Below are positions 45,962 to 54,752 of a stretch of 64,000 nt of DNA, piece by piece (position 1 is the stretch's first letter; each line of letters begins with the position of its first letter). A program made the position numbers and the translations under genes. Source of the DNA: Chryseobacterium cucumeris. GTDB lineage: Bacteria > Bacteroidota > Bacteroidia > Flavobacteriales > Weeksellaceae. Under the pieces are notes generated by a model that was not told the DNA's origin, ran no database searches, and saw only the letters and a program-made list of their open reading frames with translations. The stretch is from contig NZ_CP068760.1 of NCBI RefSeq assembly GCF_016775705.1, forward strand, positions 3,782,001 to 3,846,000. Reading direction: 5' to 3'.

Positions 45962-46966
45962 CTAACTTTCTGATGTTTTTTTAAACTGATGATATGCTGT
46001 GATGAGTCCGGTCAGAATTAAAGGCAGGAAAAGCCTCACTTCCCAGAAAAGCCCTACTAAAGTAATCATAAGAAGATAAGGAATGGAAAAGAAAAAATAT
46101 TTTCCAAAAACACTCTTGTTTTCCTCTGTACAAAGGCCATATATAAAATAAATCACTATTAATGCAAAGATCAACCCTGCAAGATTGAAAGGGCTGGAAA
46201 AGTTTCTGTTGATATAAAAGCCTTCCACAAAAGTCGTTTCATCCTGAACAAGTATAGCTCTTAATCCCAGATAGGGAATAAGGAAAGCAGCAACCAGCGG
46301 TATAATTTTCCAGATTACCTCATAATTCCCTTTCTTCAGCTCATCAATATTGAAAAATACGGCTGCAAAAAAGGCTATATTCAGACAGGCTGTTTCTCTT
46401 ACTAAAGTAGAGATCCCGATAAGTCCAATGAGGGTAAAGAAGAAAATATTTTTTCTGGTTTCCAGATATTTAAGAGTCAGAAATACACCTGACAGATAAC
46501 AAAAGAGTGCGATGGTATCACAATTTGTCGGCGCATACTGCGTGATCACAATGAAAAATACAGATAAGAGATGAATAATCCTTCTGGCATTAACATTCAA
46601 AAGAAGTCCCGTAGATTTCATCCGGAAAACAGCATTCAAAATCAAAGAACATAAAACGAAGAACACACTGTTCATAAGGAAAAGCCCATGATAAAAAGGG
46701 GTTCCGTTTTTGGACAAAAAATCTTTGAAGAAAGAAAGCGGGCCATTGATCAGATTGTACATCAAATCCGTCATCTGTACACTCAGATAATTGGGAATCA
46801 CTCTGTAAGCATATACGGAGGAAAATAAAAAATCAGGGGTTTTCTCTGATGTTTTCAGTCTTGTGTAGGATGATTCAAATCCATAATAAGACATGGCAAA
46901 CAACAGAAGCGGAAGAACTATTACCAATAGAAATCCGTTTATTTTTTCATCATTTCTTTTCAACAT
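45962..46966 (-). CDS. Polytopic membrane protein of unknown function, paired with the EpsG-like polymerase
   Basis: 334 residues, about 8-9 TM helices. The first loop (~35-75: FESSYTRLKTSEKTPDFLFSSVYAYRVIPNYL) is probably periplasmic. Notable conserved-looking motifs are ITQYAPTNCDTIALFCYLSG and TLVRETACLNIAFF, which recall GT-C glycosyltransferases and related 'DUF' mannosyltransferases in Bacteroidota. I cannot assign a family. Its stop is one base from the EpsG-like start, so the two are translationally linked. A role in the same polysaccharide (transfer or polymerisation) is inferred. Confidence 0.8.
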   Translation of the reverse strand: MLKRNDEKINGFLLVIVLPLLLFAMSYYGFESSYTRLKTSEKTPDFLFSSVYAYRVIPNYLSVQMTDLMYNLINGPLSFFKDFLSKNGTPFYHGLFLMNSVFFVLCSLILNAVFRMKSTGLLLNVNARRIIHLLSVFFIVITQYAPTNCDTIALFCYLSGVFLTLKYLETRKNIFFFTLIGLIGISTLVRETACLNIAFFAAVFFNIDELKKGNYEVIWKIIPLVAAFLIPYLGLRAILVQDETTFVEGFYINRNFSSPFNLAGLIFALIVIYFIYGLCTEENKSVFGKYFFFSIPYLLMITLVGLFWEVRLFLPLILTGLITAYHQFKKTSES

Positions 46967-47038
46967 ATCTAAAACAGATTCTTATTTTTTTAATAATAAT
47001 GGTGGTTTAAAATACATTTTTTCAAAAGGGAACTTTTG

Positions 47039-47046
47039 CAAAAGTA
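47039..47046 (-). promoter_or_regulatory. -7 box (TACTTTTG) of the EpsG-pair operon
   Basis: The minus strand reads TACTTTTGC, ~72 bp before the ATG at 46966. It diverges from the flexirubin promoter ~70 bp away. Confidence 0.55.
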
Positions 47047-47110
47047 GAATATTTTTTCATTCTTCCTAGAATATTTTATTGATTTTCAGTTAAAACTTAT
47101 CGCTAACTAT

Positions 47111-47140
47111 TTTGAACTAATACTTAAAAAATTAAATTTG
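47111..47140 (+). promoter_or_regulatory. Promoter of the flexirubin locus first gene (TTTG-N18-TAAATTTG)
   Basis: TTTG (47111-47114), an 18-bp spacer, then TAAATTTG (47133-47140), 19 bp before the ATG at 47160. This is one of the best matches in the window to the Bacteroidota consensus. Confidence 0.75.
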
Positions 47141-47159
47141 CAGACTTGATTTAAATGCA

Positions 47160-50100
47160 ATGCATCGCCTTTTTATATTTTTATATTATCTGATTTCCAA
47201 AAATAAAATTCTATCTGTACTGACAGCTCTTGGAATTGCCGCTTTATGCATTTTCTTTGCGTCGAAGATCAATTTTGAGGAAGACATCAATCAGATTATA
47301 CCCAAAAATGAAAAGTCGGATCTTACTGCAAAAGTTCTTAAACAGCTTAATTTTTCGGATAAGATTATTGTTATTATCGAGAACAGATCCGGCGAAGACA
47401 GCTTCCAGCTTTCTGAAACGGCAGATACTTTCCTGAAAAAAATTGAGCCCTTACAGAAATATATTGGTTCTGTTCAGGGTAAAGTGAACGATAATGAAAT
47501 CTCTGAAACCTTTGATTTCGTTCATCAGAATCTACCATTATTCCTTAATGAGAATGATTATAAGGAAATTGATCAGAAACTCCAGAAAGACAGTATTGCA
47601 AAACAGGTAGAAAATAATTACATCTCCTTGGTTTCTCCAACAAGCCTTGTAACCAAAGAATTTATTAAAAAAGACCCTCTTGGATTTACTTTTCTGGGAA
47701 TCAAAAAATTAAATGCTTTAAACATCAGCAAAGACTTCAAACTCGAAGACAGCTATATTGTTACCAAAGACGGAAAAAATCTTTTGCTTTTCATTGATCC
47801 TAAAAACAAAAGCAATGATACGAAAGCCAATGAGGCATTTGTGGATCAGCTCAACACCATCAAAGATGGTATTAACAAACAATTCAAAGGAAAAACAGAG
47901 ATCAGCTATTTCGGTTCTCCGGTAATTGCTGTAGCCAACGCAAAGCAGATCAAAAAAGATATTCAGAATACAGTGGCCATTTCCATGACGGTTCTTTTAA
48001 TCCTTCTGATCTATTATTTCAGAAATATTTTCACTCCCATCATTGTATTTCTACCCACCGTATTTTCAGTACTGCTCGCTCTCTTAATCCTTTATTTTAT
48101 TAAAGATAAGATTTCAGCTATTTCACTCAGTGTAGGAGCGATTCTTATTGGAATTACGATTGATTATGCCCTGCACATCCTTACCCATTATAAGCATAAC
48201 AACAATATTGAGGAGCTTTACAAGGAAATCACGCAGCCTGTTATATTAAGCAGTGCAACAACAGCCGTTTCCTTTTTGTGTCTCGTTTTTGTTCGTTCTG
48301 AAGCATTAAAGGACTTAGGTCTTTTTGCTGCCATTACTGTGATTCTTTCTTCAATCACAGCATTGATTATTGTTCCTCAACTTTATAAAACAAAAGAAAA
48401 GGGAGAACACCTGAACACAAATTTCATTGACAAGATCGGCTCTTATCCGTACGAAAAAAATAAGCCTTTGATTATTGGGTGTTCCATTATTATTCTTGCC
48501 TGTCTGTTTGGATTCAGACATGTAGGTTTCAATGAAGATATCGGGGATCTGAATTATATTCCGAAAGAATTAAAAATCAGTGAGGCAAAACTGCAGAAAC
48601 TTTCTGATATTACGTCAAAATCAATTTATACTATTTCTTATGGAAATTCTGAAGAAGAAGCACTGTCCAGAAATTCCGAATTGAGCAGTTTCCTGGACAA
48701 AGAGAAAAAAGAAGGAAAGATCTTAAGCTATAATTCTATCGGAAGCGTTGTTCTTTCAGAAAAGGATCAGCAGAAAAAAATTGACCAGTGGAACCGTTTC
48801 TGGAATGACCAGAAGAAAAGCCTAGCCATTTCCGAACTGATCAGTAACGGGAATAAATTCGGCTTCAACAGTTCCGCGTTTGACAGTTTTGATGAAGCTT
48901 TGCGTAAAAATTATTCTGCATTGAGCCTGAAGGATTATCAACAAGTGAAAGCGCTTCAGATTTCAGAATTCATGAGCAGCGAAAATGGTTTCTACACCGT
49001 TTCCAATGTAGTAAAAGTAGACGAAAACAAAAGAGACACTTTCATCAAAGATATTGATAAACAGCATGATGCCATTGCTATAGACCGGCAGCAGATGAAT
49101 GAAAATTTCCTTGGTTTGCTGAAAAGGGACTTCAATACACTGATCAGTTATTCTCTTCTTGCCATTATTTTAACGATCATCGTTTTCTTCAGGAATTTTG
49201 AATTAACAGTTCTCACCATGTTCCCGATTGTTTTAACGGGAGTTGTTACAGCCGGAATCCTTTATTTTCTGGGATTGGAATTAAATATTTTCAGTACTGT
49301 AGTGTGTACATTGGTATTTGGAGTGGGAGATGACTTCAGCATCTTCCTGACACAAGCTATGCAAAAAGAGCATACTACCGGAAAGAATGAATTACCTACG
49401 TACAGAATTTCTATTATTCTTGCTGTTTTCACGACAATTCTTTCCATCGGATCTTTGATATTCGCCAAACATCCGGCATTGCATTCTCTGGCATTAGTAG
49501 CCCTGATCGGAATGTTCTCCGTTATTATTATCACCTCTACCCTATATCCTTTCTGGTTCAGATTATTCATTACCAACAGGGCGAAAAAAGGACTTTCTCC
49601 AATCACATTCAGATTGTTTGTATGGTCAGTATTCTCATTCCTTTATTACGGATTAGGTGGACTGCTGTTTTCTGCCTTCGGAAGTTTTTTTGTTAAAAAT
49701 TCCAAAGGGCAGACCCTGAATATCATCAAACTTATTTTAGCCAGATTTTTAACTTCCGTTCTTTATTCTAATCCTTTTGTAAAGAAGAAGGTCATTAAAA
49801 ATACATCTGAAGACTTCAGCAAACCTGCAGTTATCATTGCCAATCATACTTCTTTCCTCGATACGCTGGCTATTGCAATGGCTACCCATAAAATCATTTA
49901 TCTGGTGAATGACTGGGTATATCAGTCTCCTGTTTTCGGAAAACTGGTAAGAGCACTGGGCTTTTATCCCGTTTCACAGGGAATCGAGAATGGAATGGAC
50001 AAACTGAAAGAAAAAGTTGACCAGGGATATTCACTCGTTGTGTTCCCTGAGGCAGAACGTTCTTACACCAACGATGTGAAAAGATTCCATAAAGGAGCTT

Positions 50101-50813
50101 TTTATCTCGCTGAACAGTTCGGGCTGGATATTCTTCCACTCTATATCCATGGAAATTCTGAGGTGCTGCCGAAAGGAGATTTCATTATCTATGACGGAAG
50201 TATTACCGTAAAAGTAGGCAACAGAATCAGCAAAGATGACATGAGTTTTGGACAGAACTATTCTGAGAGAACAAAGAAGATCAATGCTTATTTCAGAGAA
50301 GAGTTTGCCAGACTGCGCGAAGAGATTGAGAATGAGAATTATTTTAAAAAGAAATTATTCCTGAGCTACCTGTATAAAGACAGTGAAGTGGTAAAAGAAG
50401 TAAAAGAAGACTTTAATACCAATAAATCAGTATATTTCGAACTGAATAAACATATTCCTCATGATGCCAACATTCTTCATATCGCTACGGATTTTGGACA
50501 GAAAGATGCTTTATTAACTCTATATCAGGCAAGCCGAAGAATTTTTTCTCTGATTCAGAATGATGAAAAAAGAGCAGTGGCAGCCCATAACTATCTGGTA
50601 AAAAGAAGAAAAATACAGTATATTAAAGACCTTTCTGAAGTAAACAAAAAAATTGATGTTCTTTTGATTTCGGATGAACACTTTTCCATGAATGAAATTC
50701 AGGATCTCTCTGAAACAATCATTTTTGTAAATACAAAAAACACTTCGTTTGAAAGAGATAATTATGCACTAAAATTTAGTTCTGAATCATTAAAAGTATT
50801 TAAAACTAAATAA
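47160..50813 (+). CDS. Trifunctional MMPL transporter / lysophospholipid acyltransferase-like / SAM-methyltransferase-like protein
   Basis: 1217 residues. Residues 1-~830 are an RND/MMPL exporter: TM1 ~15-35, a periplasmic loop, a TM bundle ~270-410, a second loop and a TM bundle ~655-810. Residues ~870-1060 are a PlsC/LPLAT acyltransferase with NHTSFLD (~895) and FPEAERS. The C-terminal ~120 residues (ILHIATDFGQKDALLTLY ... VAAHNYLVKRR) look like a degenerate class I SAM-methyltransferase. Such fusions occur in flexirubin clusters and may join the aryl-polyene and dialkylresorcinol parts or export the pigment to the outer membrane. That role is inferred. It has its own consensus promoter and heads the locus. 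Confidence 0.88.
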   Translation: MHRLFIFLYYLISKNKILSVLTALGIAALCIFFASKINFEEDINQIIPKNEKSDLTAKVLKQLNFSDKIIVIIENRSGEDSFQLSETADTFLKKIEPLQKYIGSVQGKVNDNEISETFDFVHQNLPLFLNENDYKEIDQKLQKDSIAKQVENNYISLVSPTSLVTKEFIKKDPLGFTFLGIKKLNALNISKDFKLEDSYIVTKDGKNLLLFIDPKNKSNDTKANEAFVDQLNTIKDGINKQFKGKTEISYFGSPVIAVANAKQIKKDIQNTVAISMTVLLILLIYYFRNIFTPIIVFLPTVFSVLLALLILYFIKDKISAISLSVGAILIGITIDYALHILTHYKHNNNIEELYKEITQPVILSSATTAVSFLCLVFVRSEALKDLGLFAAITVILSSITALIIVPQLYKTKEKGEHLNTNFIDKIGSYPYEKNKPLIIGCSIIILACLFGFRHVGFNEDIGDLNYIPKELKISEAKLQKLSDITSKSIYTISYGNSEEEALSRNSELSSFLDKEKKEGKILSYNSIGSVVLSEKDQQKKIDQWNRFWNDQKKSLAISELISNGNKFGFNSSAFDSFDEALRKNYSALSLKDYQQVKALQISEFMSSENGFYTVSNVVKVDENKRDTFIKDIDKQHDAIAIDRQQMNENFLGLLKRDFNTLISYSLLAIILTIIVFFRNFELTVLTMFPIVLTGVVTAGILYFLGLELNIFSTVVCTLVFGVGDDFSIFLTQAMQKEHTTGKNELPTYRISIILAVFTTILSIGSLIFAKHPALHSLALVALIGMFSVIIITSTLYPFWFRLFITNRAKKGLSPITFRLFVWSVFSFLYYGLGGLLFSAFGSFFVKNSKGQTLNIIKLILARFLTSVLYSNPFVKKKVIKNTSEDFSKPAVIIANHTSFLDTLAIAMATHKIIYLVNDWVYQSPVFGKLVRALGFYPVSQGIENGMDKLKEKVDQGYSLVVFPEAERSYTNDVKRFHKGAFYLAEQFGLDILPLYIHGNSEVLPKGDFIIYDGSITVKVGNRISKDDMSFGQNYSERTKKINAYFREEFARLREEIENENYFKKKLFLSYLYKDSEVVKEVKEDFNTNKSVYFELNKHIPHDANILHIATDFGQKDALLTLYQASRRIFSLIQNDEKRAVAAHNYLVKRRKIQYIKDLSEVNKKIDVLLISDEHFSMNEIQDLSETIIFVNTKNTSFERDNYALKFSSESLKVFKTK

Positions 50814-50828
50814 TAAATATGAAAAACA

Positions 50829-50836
50829 TACTTTTG
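50829..50836 (+). promoter_or_regulatory. -7 box (TACTTTTG) of the darA-darB operon
   Basis: TACTTTTG ends 19 bp before the darA ATG, the same spacing as for the preceding gene. No clear TTG at -33. Confidence 0.6.
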
Positions 50837-50855
50837 TAAACGCTAAAGAAAACTA

Positions 50856-51770
50856 ATGAAGAAAAATATACTTGTCATATATTATTCACAAACCGGACAA
50901 CTCGAAGATATCGTGAAAAATATAGCCCAGCCTTTTGAAGCGAAAAAGGAGGCTTATGATGTTACGTATTACAACATTCAGCTAAAGGAAGATTTTCCTT
51001 TTCCCTGGCCAGGTGATGTTTTTTTCAACACTTTTCCTGAATCTTATCTACAGATTCCAAAAGAAATCCTTCCTCCTTCGGAAGAAATTCTGAACAAAAA
51101 GTATGATCTTATCCTGTTTGGGTATCAGGTATGGTATCTCACACCATCCATTCCTATTATTTCTTTCTTAAAGAGTGATTATGCAGAGCGAATCCTTAAA
51201 GACACTCCTGTAGTAACCATTTCAGGAACCAGAAATATGTGGATGCTTTCCCAGGAAAAATTAAAGGTCTACCTAAGAGATCTGCAGGCTAAACTCGTAG
51301 GAAATATTGCTTTGGTAGACAGACATGACAATTACACCAGCGTATTAACAATTCTCCGATGGCTTACCACAGGTCAGAAAGAAAAATCAGGAATGCTTCC
51401 CGCTGCAGGAGTTTCAGATGAAGAAATTGCAGGTTCTGTAAAGTATGGCGAGATTATTGAAAGACATTTTAATAATAATGACCTTAATAGTTTACAACCG
51501 GATCTTGTGAAAAACGGAGCGATTGAAATCCGTGCTTTTTTAGTACGGGTAGAAAAGGTTGGAAATAAAATTTTCACAGTATGGTCTAACCTGATTATCA
51601 AGAAAAAAGAGAAACGTCCATTGCTGATAAAATTCTTTAAGGTATATTTGATGGCAGCGATATGGATTATCTCACCTGTCGTTTTGGTATTACACCTGCT
51701 TACAACCCCTATATTTTGGTTTAAAAGACAAAAACAAAAAAGATATTTACAAGGAATTAATTTAAAATAG
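50856..51770 (+). CDS. darA: Dialkylresorcinol condensing enzyme DarA
   Basis: 304 residues. The N-terminus has a flavodoxin-like nucleotide-binding pattern (LVIYYSQTGQLEDIVKNIA). Residues ~265-290 form a hydrophobic membrane segment (VYLMAAIWIISPVVLVLHLL). DarA works with DarB to make 2,5-dialkylcyclohexane-1,3-diones, which become dialkylresorcinols, the alcohol half of flexirubin pigments. Direct adjacency to darB (1-bp gap) supports the call. The order darA-darB matches other Bacteroidota flexirubin loci. Confidence 0.9.
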   Translation: MKKNILVIYYSQTGQLEDIVKNIAQPFEAKKEAYDVTYYNIQLKEDFPFPWPGDVFFNTFPESYLQIPKEILPPSEEILNKKYDLILFGYQVWYLTPSIPIISFLKSDYAERILKDTPVVTISGTRNMWMLSQEKLKVYLRDLQAKLVGNIALVDRHDNYTSVLTILRWLTTGQKEKSGMLPAAGVSDEEIAGSVKYGEIIERHFNNNDLNSLQPDLVKNGAIEIRAFLVRVEKVGNKIFTVWSNLIIKKKEKRPLLIKFFKVYLMAAIWIISPVVLVLHLLTTPIFWFKRQKQKRYLQGINLK

Positions 51771-51771
51771 A

Positions 51772-52911
51772 ATGTACGACGTATTTATAACAAAAGCATC
51801 AACATACTTACCCAATGAGCCGGTAGCGAATGATGAAATGGAGACTTATCTTGGGCTTATCAATGATGCGCCATCTAAAGCAAAATCACTTATCCTAAGA
51901 AATAATAAGATCACAACAAGATACTACGCTTTAGATAAAGAAGGAAACCCTACCCACTCTAATGCACAGCTTACTGCAAAAGCTATCGAAGGACTTTTTG
52001 ACGAAAACTTCAAAAAGGAAGATATGAAATTATTATCTGTAGGAACCACTTCACCGGATCAGATCCAGCCTTCTCACGCATCCATGGTACATGGCGAACT
52101 GAACATCGGAAAATCTATTGAAATTAATACTTCAACAGGTCTTTGCAACTCAGGAATGAATGCCCTGAATTATGGATTCCTTTCTGTAAAAGCCGGTGTA
52201 CAGGACAACGCAGTATGCGCAGGTTCTGAAAGAATGTCTGCATGGATGACTGCTGACAAGTTCAATCATGAGGCTGAAAATTTAAAACTACTGGAAGAAA
52301 GACCTATCATTGCTTTCAAAAGAGAATTCCTGAGATGGATGCTTTCTGATGGAGCAGGCGCTTTCCTTTTAGAAAATAAACCGAGAGAAAACAGCACTTC
52401 CCTAAAAATAGAATTCATTGATTTCTATTCTTATGCCCACGAAATTGAAGCTTGTATGTATGCAGGATGTGATAAGCTGGAAGACGGAAGCCTGAAATCA
52501 TGGGCAGACTACCCTTCTGACGAATGGTTGAAACAATCTATTTTTGCGATTAAACAGGATACTAAAATCCTTGATAAATACATCCTTGTAAAAGGAGCAG
52601 AAAGTTTAAGATCATCTTTTGACAAACATAACCTGGATCCGGAAAAAATTGACCACGTACTGGCTCATATTTCTTCCGGATACTTTAAAGACGGACTTAA
52701 AGAAGAATTTGCCAAAAAAGGAATGGATTTCCCCGCAGAAAAATGGTTCTATAATCTTTCTGAAGTTGGAAACATCGGAGCAGGATCTATATTTATCGCC
52801 CTTGAAGAACTGATGAATTCCGGAACATTGAAAAAAGGAGAAAAAGTACTTCTTTGTGTTCCTGAAAGTGGAAGATTTGCTTATTCTTGTGCTTTATTAA
52901 CGGTTTGCTAA
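51772..52911 (+). CDS. darB: DarB, β-ketoacyl-ACP synthase III-like condensing enzyme for dialkylresorcinol
   Basis: 379 residues, thiolase fold. The nucleophile is Cys125 in STGLCNSGMNAL. His in VLAHISSGY and Asn in VGNIGAGS complete a KAS III-type triad. DarB condenses two fatty acyl-derived β-keto units into the ring precursor. The stop overlaps the next start as TAATG, so translation of the following dehydratase-like gene is coupled. Confidence 0.92.
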   Translation: MYDVFITKASTYLPNEPVANDEMETYLGLINDAPSKAKSLILRNNKITTRYYALDKEGNPTHSNAQLTAKAIEGLFDENFKKEDMKLLSVGTTSPDQIQPSHASMVHGELNIGKSIEINTSTGLCNSGMNALNYGFLSVKAGVQDNAVCAGSERMSAWMTADKFNHEAENLKLLEERPIIAFKREFLRWMLSDGAGAFLLENKPRENSTSLKIEFIDFYSYAHEIEACMYAGCDKLEDGSLKSWADYPSDEWLKQSIFAIKQDTKILDKYILVKGAESLRSSFDKHNLDPEKIDHVLAHISSGYFKDGLKEEFAKKGMDFPAEKWFYNLSEVGNIGAGSIFIALEELMNSGTLKKGEKVLLCVPESGRFAYSCALLTVC

Positions 52912-53342
52912 TGGAAAACAGACTGCCAACATCCGATAAAGATTTTGTAGAAAGTCTTATTCCCCAAAGGTTTCCTTTTGTGATGGTGCATGAATTGTCA
53001 GAATATTCGGAAAGCCATCTTTTATCCGGTTTTGAGATAAAGGAAGACAACCTTTTTATCCAGGACGGATTATTCCAGGCTTCAGGACTGATTGAGCATC
53101 AGGCGCAGAGCGTTGCCCTTCATACCGGATATAAATATTATCTGCTGGGAAAAGATGCTCCAACCGGATATATCGGAGCCATCAAATCTTTTGAAGCTGA
53201 AATACTGCCTAAAGTGGGAGATCAGCTGAAATCTGAAGTAACCATCCTTAATGAAGTAATGGGAGTAACCCTGGTAGATATCATTACGAAACTGAACGGT
53301 GAAGTGATTGCAAAATCTCAAATGAAAACCGCTGTAAAATAA
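52911..53342 (+). CDS. Hotdog dehydratase-like protein with catalytic His replaced by Gln
   Basis: 143 residues. The true start is the ATG at 52911, overlapping the darB stop. FabZ/FabA-type hotdog fold: LIPQRFPFVMVHE (17-29), FEIKEDN (41-47), LIEHQAQSVALH (60-71). The FabZ active site is His in LPHR plus Glu in the helix. Here the His position is Gln19, while Glu62 is kept. It is probably a structural or partner subunit with the adjacent homologue, comparable to two-subunit dehydratases of aryl polyene pathways. Activity alone is doubtful. Confidence 0.85.
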   Translation: MENRLPTSDKDFVESLIPQRFPFVMVHELSEYSESHLLSGFEIKEDNLFIQDGLFQASGLIEHQAQSVALHTGYKYYLLGKDAPTGYIGAIKSFEAEILPKVGDQLKSEVTILNEVMGVTLVDIITKLNGEVIAKSQMKTAVK

Positions 53343-53349
53343 ACTGGAA

Positions 53350-53793
53350 ATGGAAATAAAGGAAGAAAATATCATCAATATACACAACTTTTTACCGCAT
53401 CGTGAACCGATGCTCATGGCAGACTATATCCTGGAACTGACCAAAGAAAAAGTAGTGACTTCCTTTGAAATCAAAGAAGATAATATATTTGTTCACAACA
53501 ATGAGTTTGCGGAAGCCGGCTTGATCGAAAATCTGGCTCAGACCTGCTCTTCTATCCTTGGGCAAAGCTTCTTTGAAAATCCTGAAGCAGATACAAAAGT
53601 GATCGGGTTCATTACCAATATCAAGAAGATTGAGGTTTTCGGTCTTCCGAAGGTGAATGACAAAATTATCTCCAGGGCATCACTTATATCACAGTTTGAG
53701 AATATCTGCCACATATTTTGTGAAACATTTCATAATGATGAATTGTTAATCAGAGCGGAAATCAACCTGTTTATTCAGGAAGTAAAGTCGTAA
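53350..53793 (+). CDS. 3-hydroxyacyl-ACP dehydratase-like hotdog protein
   Basis: 147 residues. NFLPHREPMLMADYI places the catalytic His at 17, and GLIENLAQT places Glu at 60, the FabZ-type pair. It would dehydrate 3-hydroxyacyl-ACP intermediates during polyene extension. It follows its His-less homologue by 7 bp and ends the darA operon, with a strong terminator 20 bp downstream. The C-terminal half (VIGFITNIKKIEVFGLPKVND) fits the second hotdog β-sheet. Confidence 0.87.
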   Translation: MEIKEENIINIHNFLPHREPMLMADYILELTKEKVVTSFEIKEDNIFVHNNEFAEAGLIENLAQTCSSILGQSFFENPEADTKVIGFITNIKKIEVFGLPKVNDKIISRASLISQFENICHIFCETFHNDELLIRAEINLFIQEVKS

Positions 53794-53813
53794 AGTCAAT
53801 TCAACATAGACAT

Positions 53814-53845
53814 AGAAAAGCTGTACGTTTTTGTACAGCTTTTCT
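53814..53845 (+). terminator. Terminator of the darA-darB operon
   Basis: A 13-bp perfect stem agaaaagctgtac / gtacagcttttct with a T-rich loop, followed by ctttt. It divides the flexirubin locus into two transcription units. Confidence 0.88.
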
Positions 53846-53963
53846 CTTTTAAATCAATTTTATATTCTCTAATAGATTGGTGAACATTTGTGCATTCATT
53901 TGTTTTATTCGTGTTTAAAATATAGGTTTTGGCTACAGTCAATTAATTTTTCTCTTTTTTTAA

Positions 53964-53992
53964 GCGAGCTAAAGCCCACTCCTATTGAATTG
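53964..53992. repeat. Interspersed repeat fragment
   Basis: gcgagctaaagcccactcctattgaattg shares the 'agccc..tcc.tattga' core with the element at 23580-23740. It sits in a 0.9-kb stretch (53846-54752) with no flexirubin gene. Apart from this repeat, the stretch holds the hairpin at 54214 and the small peptide gene at 54275. Confidence 0.5.
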
Positions 53993-54213
53993 ATTATAAA
54001 AACCCTAGATAAAAACTCCGTTTTTGTTTATTTACACATTCACTACTTCTTTATAAATCAACTAATAATCAGCTTGATACAACCATTAAGATCTCATCAT
54101 CAGATGAATTATTTCACGTGAAACATTCACAAAATCCGTGAAACTCTGACCATCAGGGAGAAGCAGTTTTTAACCACAAAATTTAGTATACAATTCTTCG
54201 GAATCAATATAAA

Positions 54214-54246
54214 AAACATGCTGCTTAAAATCTAAGCAGCATGTTT
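54214..54246. terminator. Strong hairpin terminator after the small peptide gene
   Basis: A 14-bp perfect stem aaacatgctgctta / taagcagcatgttt with a 5-nt loop. On the minus strand it ends in gttttttat. It is 28 bp beyond the stop of the double-glycine peptide gene. Confidence 0.88.
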
Positions 54247-54274
54247 CTTTATTGAAGTTTACTTAATTTCTTTT

Positions 54275-54454
54275 TTAGATAATAACTTCATAATCGTTGC
54301 CTCCGCAAATCTGCTCAGCAGCAGTTGCAATATCGGTATTAACTCCTACATTACGTATTTGCCCATTAGTTCCGTTAGCACACGAAATATAAGCAGTTAA
54401 ACCTCCTTTTACTTTTTTTAATTGATTTTTTGTAAGTTGTCTTAAGTTTTTCAT
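54275..54454 (-). CDS. 59-residue bacteriocin-like peptide with double-glycine leader
   Basis: Read by hand: ATG at 54454, TAA at 54275. The N-terminal 18 residues MKNLRQLTKNQLKKVKGG are a classic double-glycine leader, matched to the short bacteriocin-like peptides common in Chryseobacterium. The 41-residue core starts LTAYISCANG and has two Cys (25 and 50), an uncharged Asn/Gly/Thr-rich middle and a C-terminal hydrophobic end. A TATATTTG -7 box lies upstream and a 14-bp terminator follows, so it is a complete monocistronic gene. It lies antisense within the flexirubin locus. Peptidase-containing ABC exporters usually cut after GG. None is in the window. Function (bacteriocin, signal or other) is not shown. 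Confidence 0.82.
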   Translation of the reverse strand: MKNLRQLTKNQLKKVKGGLTAYISCANGTNGQIRNVGVNTDIATAAEQICGGNDYEVII

Positions 54455-54492
54455 GGTTTTTGTTTTATTAGTTTTTTAATTATTTACACAAA

Positions 54493-54500
54493 CAAATATA
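54493..54500 (-). promoter_or_regulatory. -7 box (TATATTTG) of the double-glycine peptide gene
   Basis: The minus strand reads TATATTTG, a perfect TAnnTTTG, 38 bp before the ATG at 54454. Together with the downstream hairpin it defines an independent unit. Confidence 0.6.
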
Positions 54501-54752
54501 AATAAAATAACCTAAAACCGCATAAAACACTATTAATCCTCAGTATTTTTAACAATATTTATAATTTAACATAATACAGTTCACTCAACTATTGACTCAA
54601 TAGACCATGATATTCCGGAATGCAATAATAGTGGATTTTTGTAATTACGATAACCATATAATGTATTTTCACTATTTTAGCCACCTGATTAAAAGAATCA
54701 AAAACAGGTGAGCATATTTCATCTGGAATCTAAAAATATAAACATTATTTAG

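Noticed and set aside
53888..54121. Plus-strand 77-codon frame in the flexirubin gap
   Set aside because: It runs through an interspersed repeat. Its start follows the operon terminator and its composition is not protein-like.
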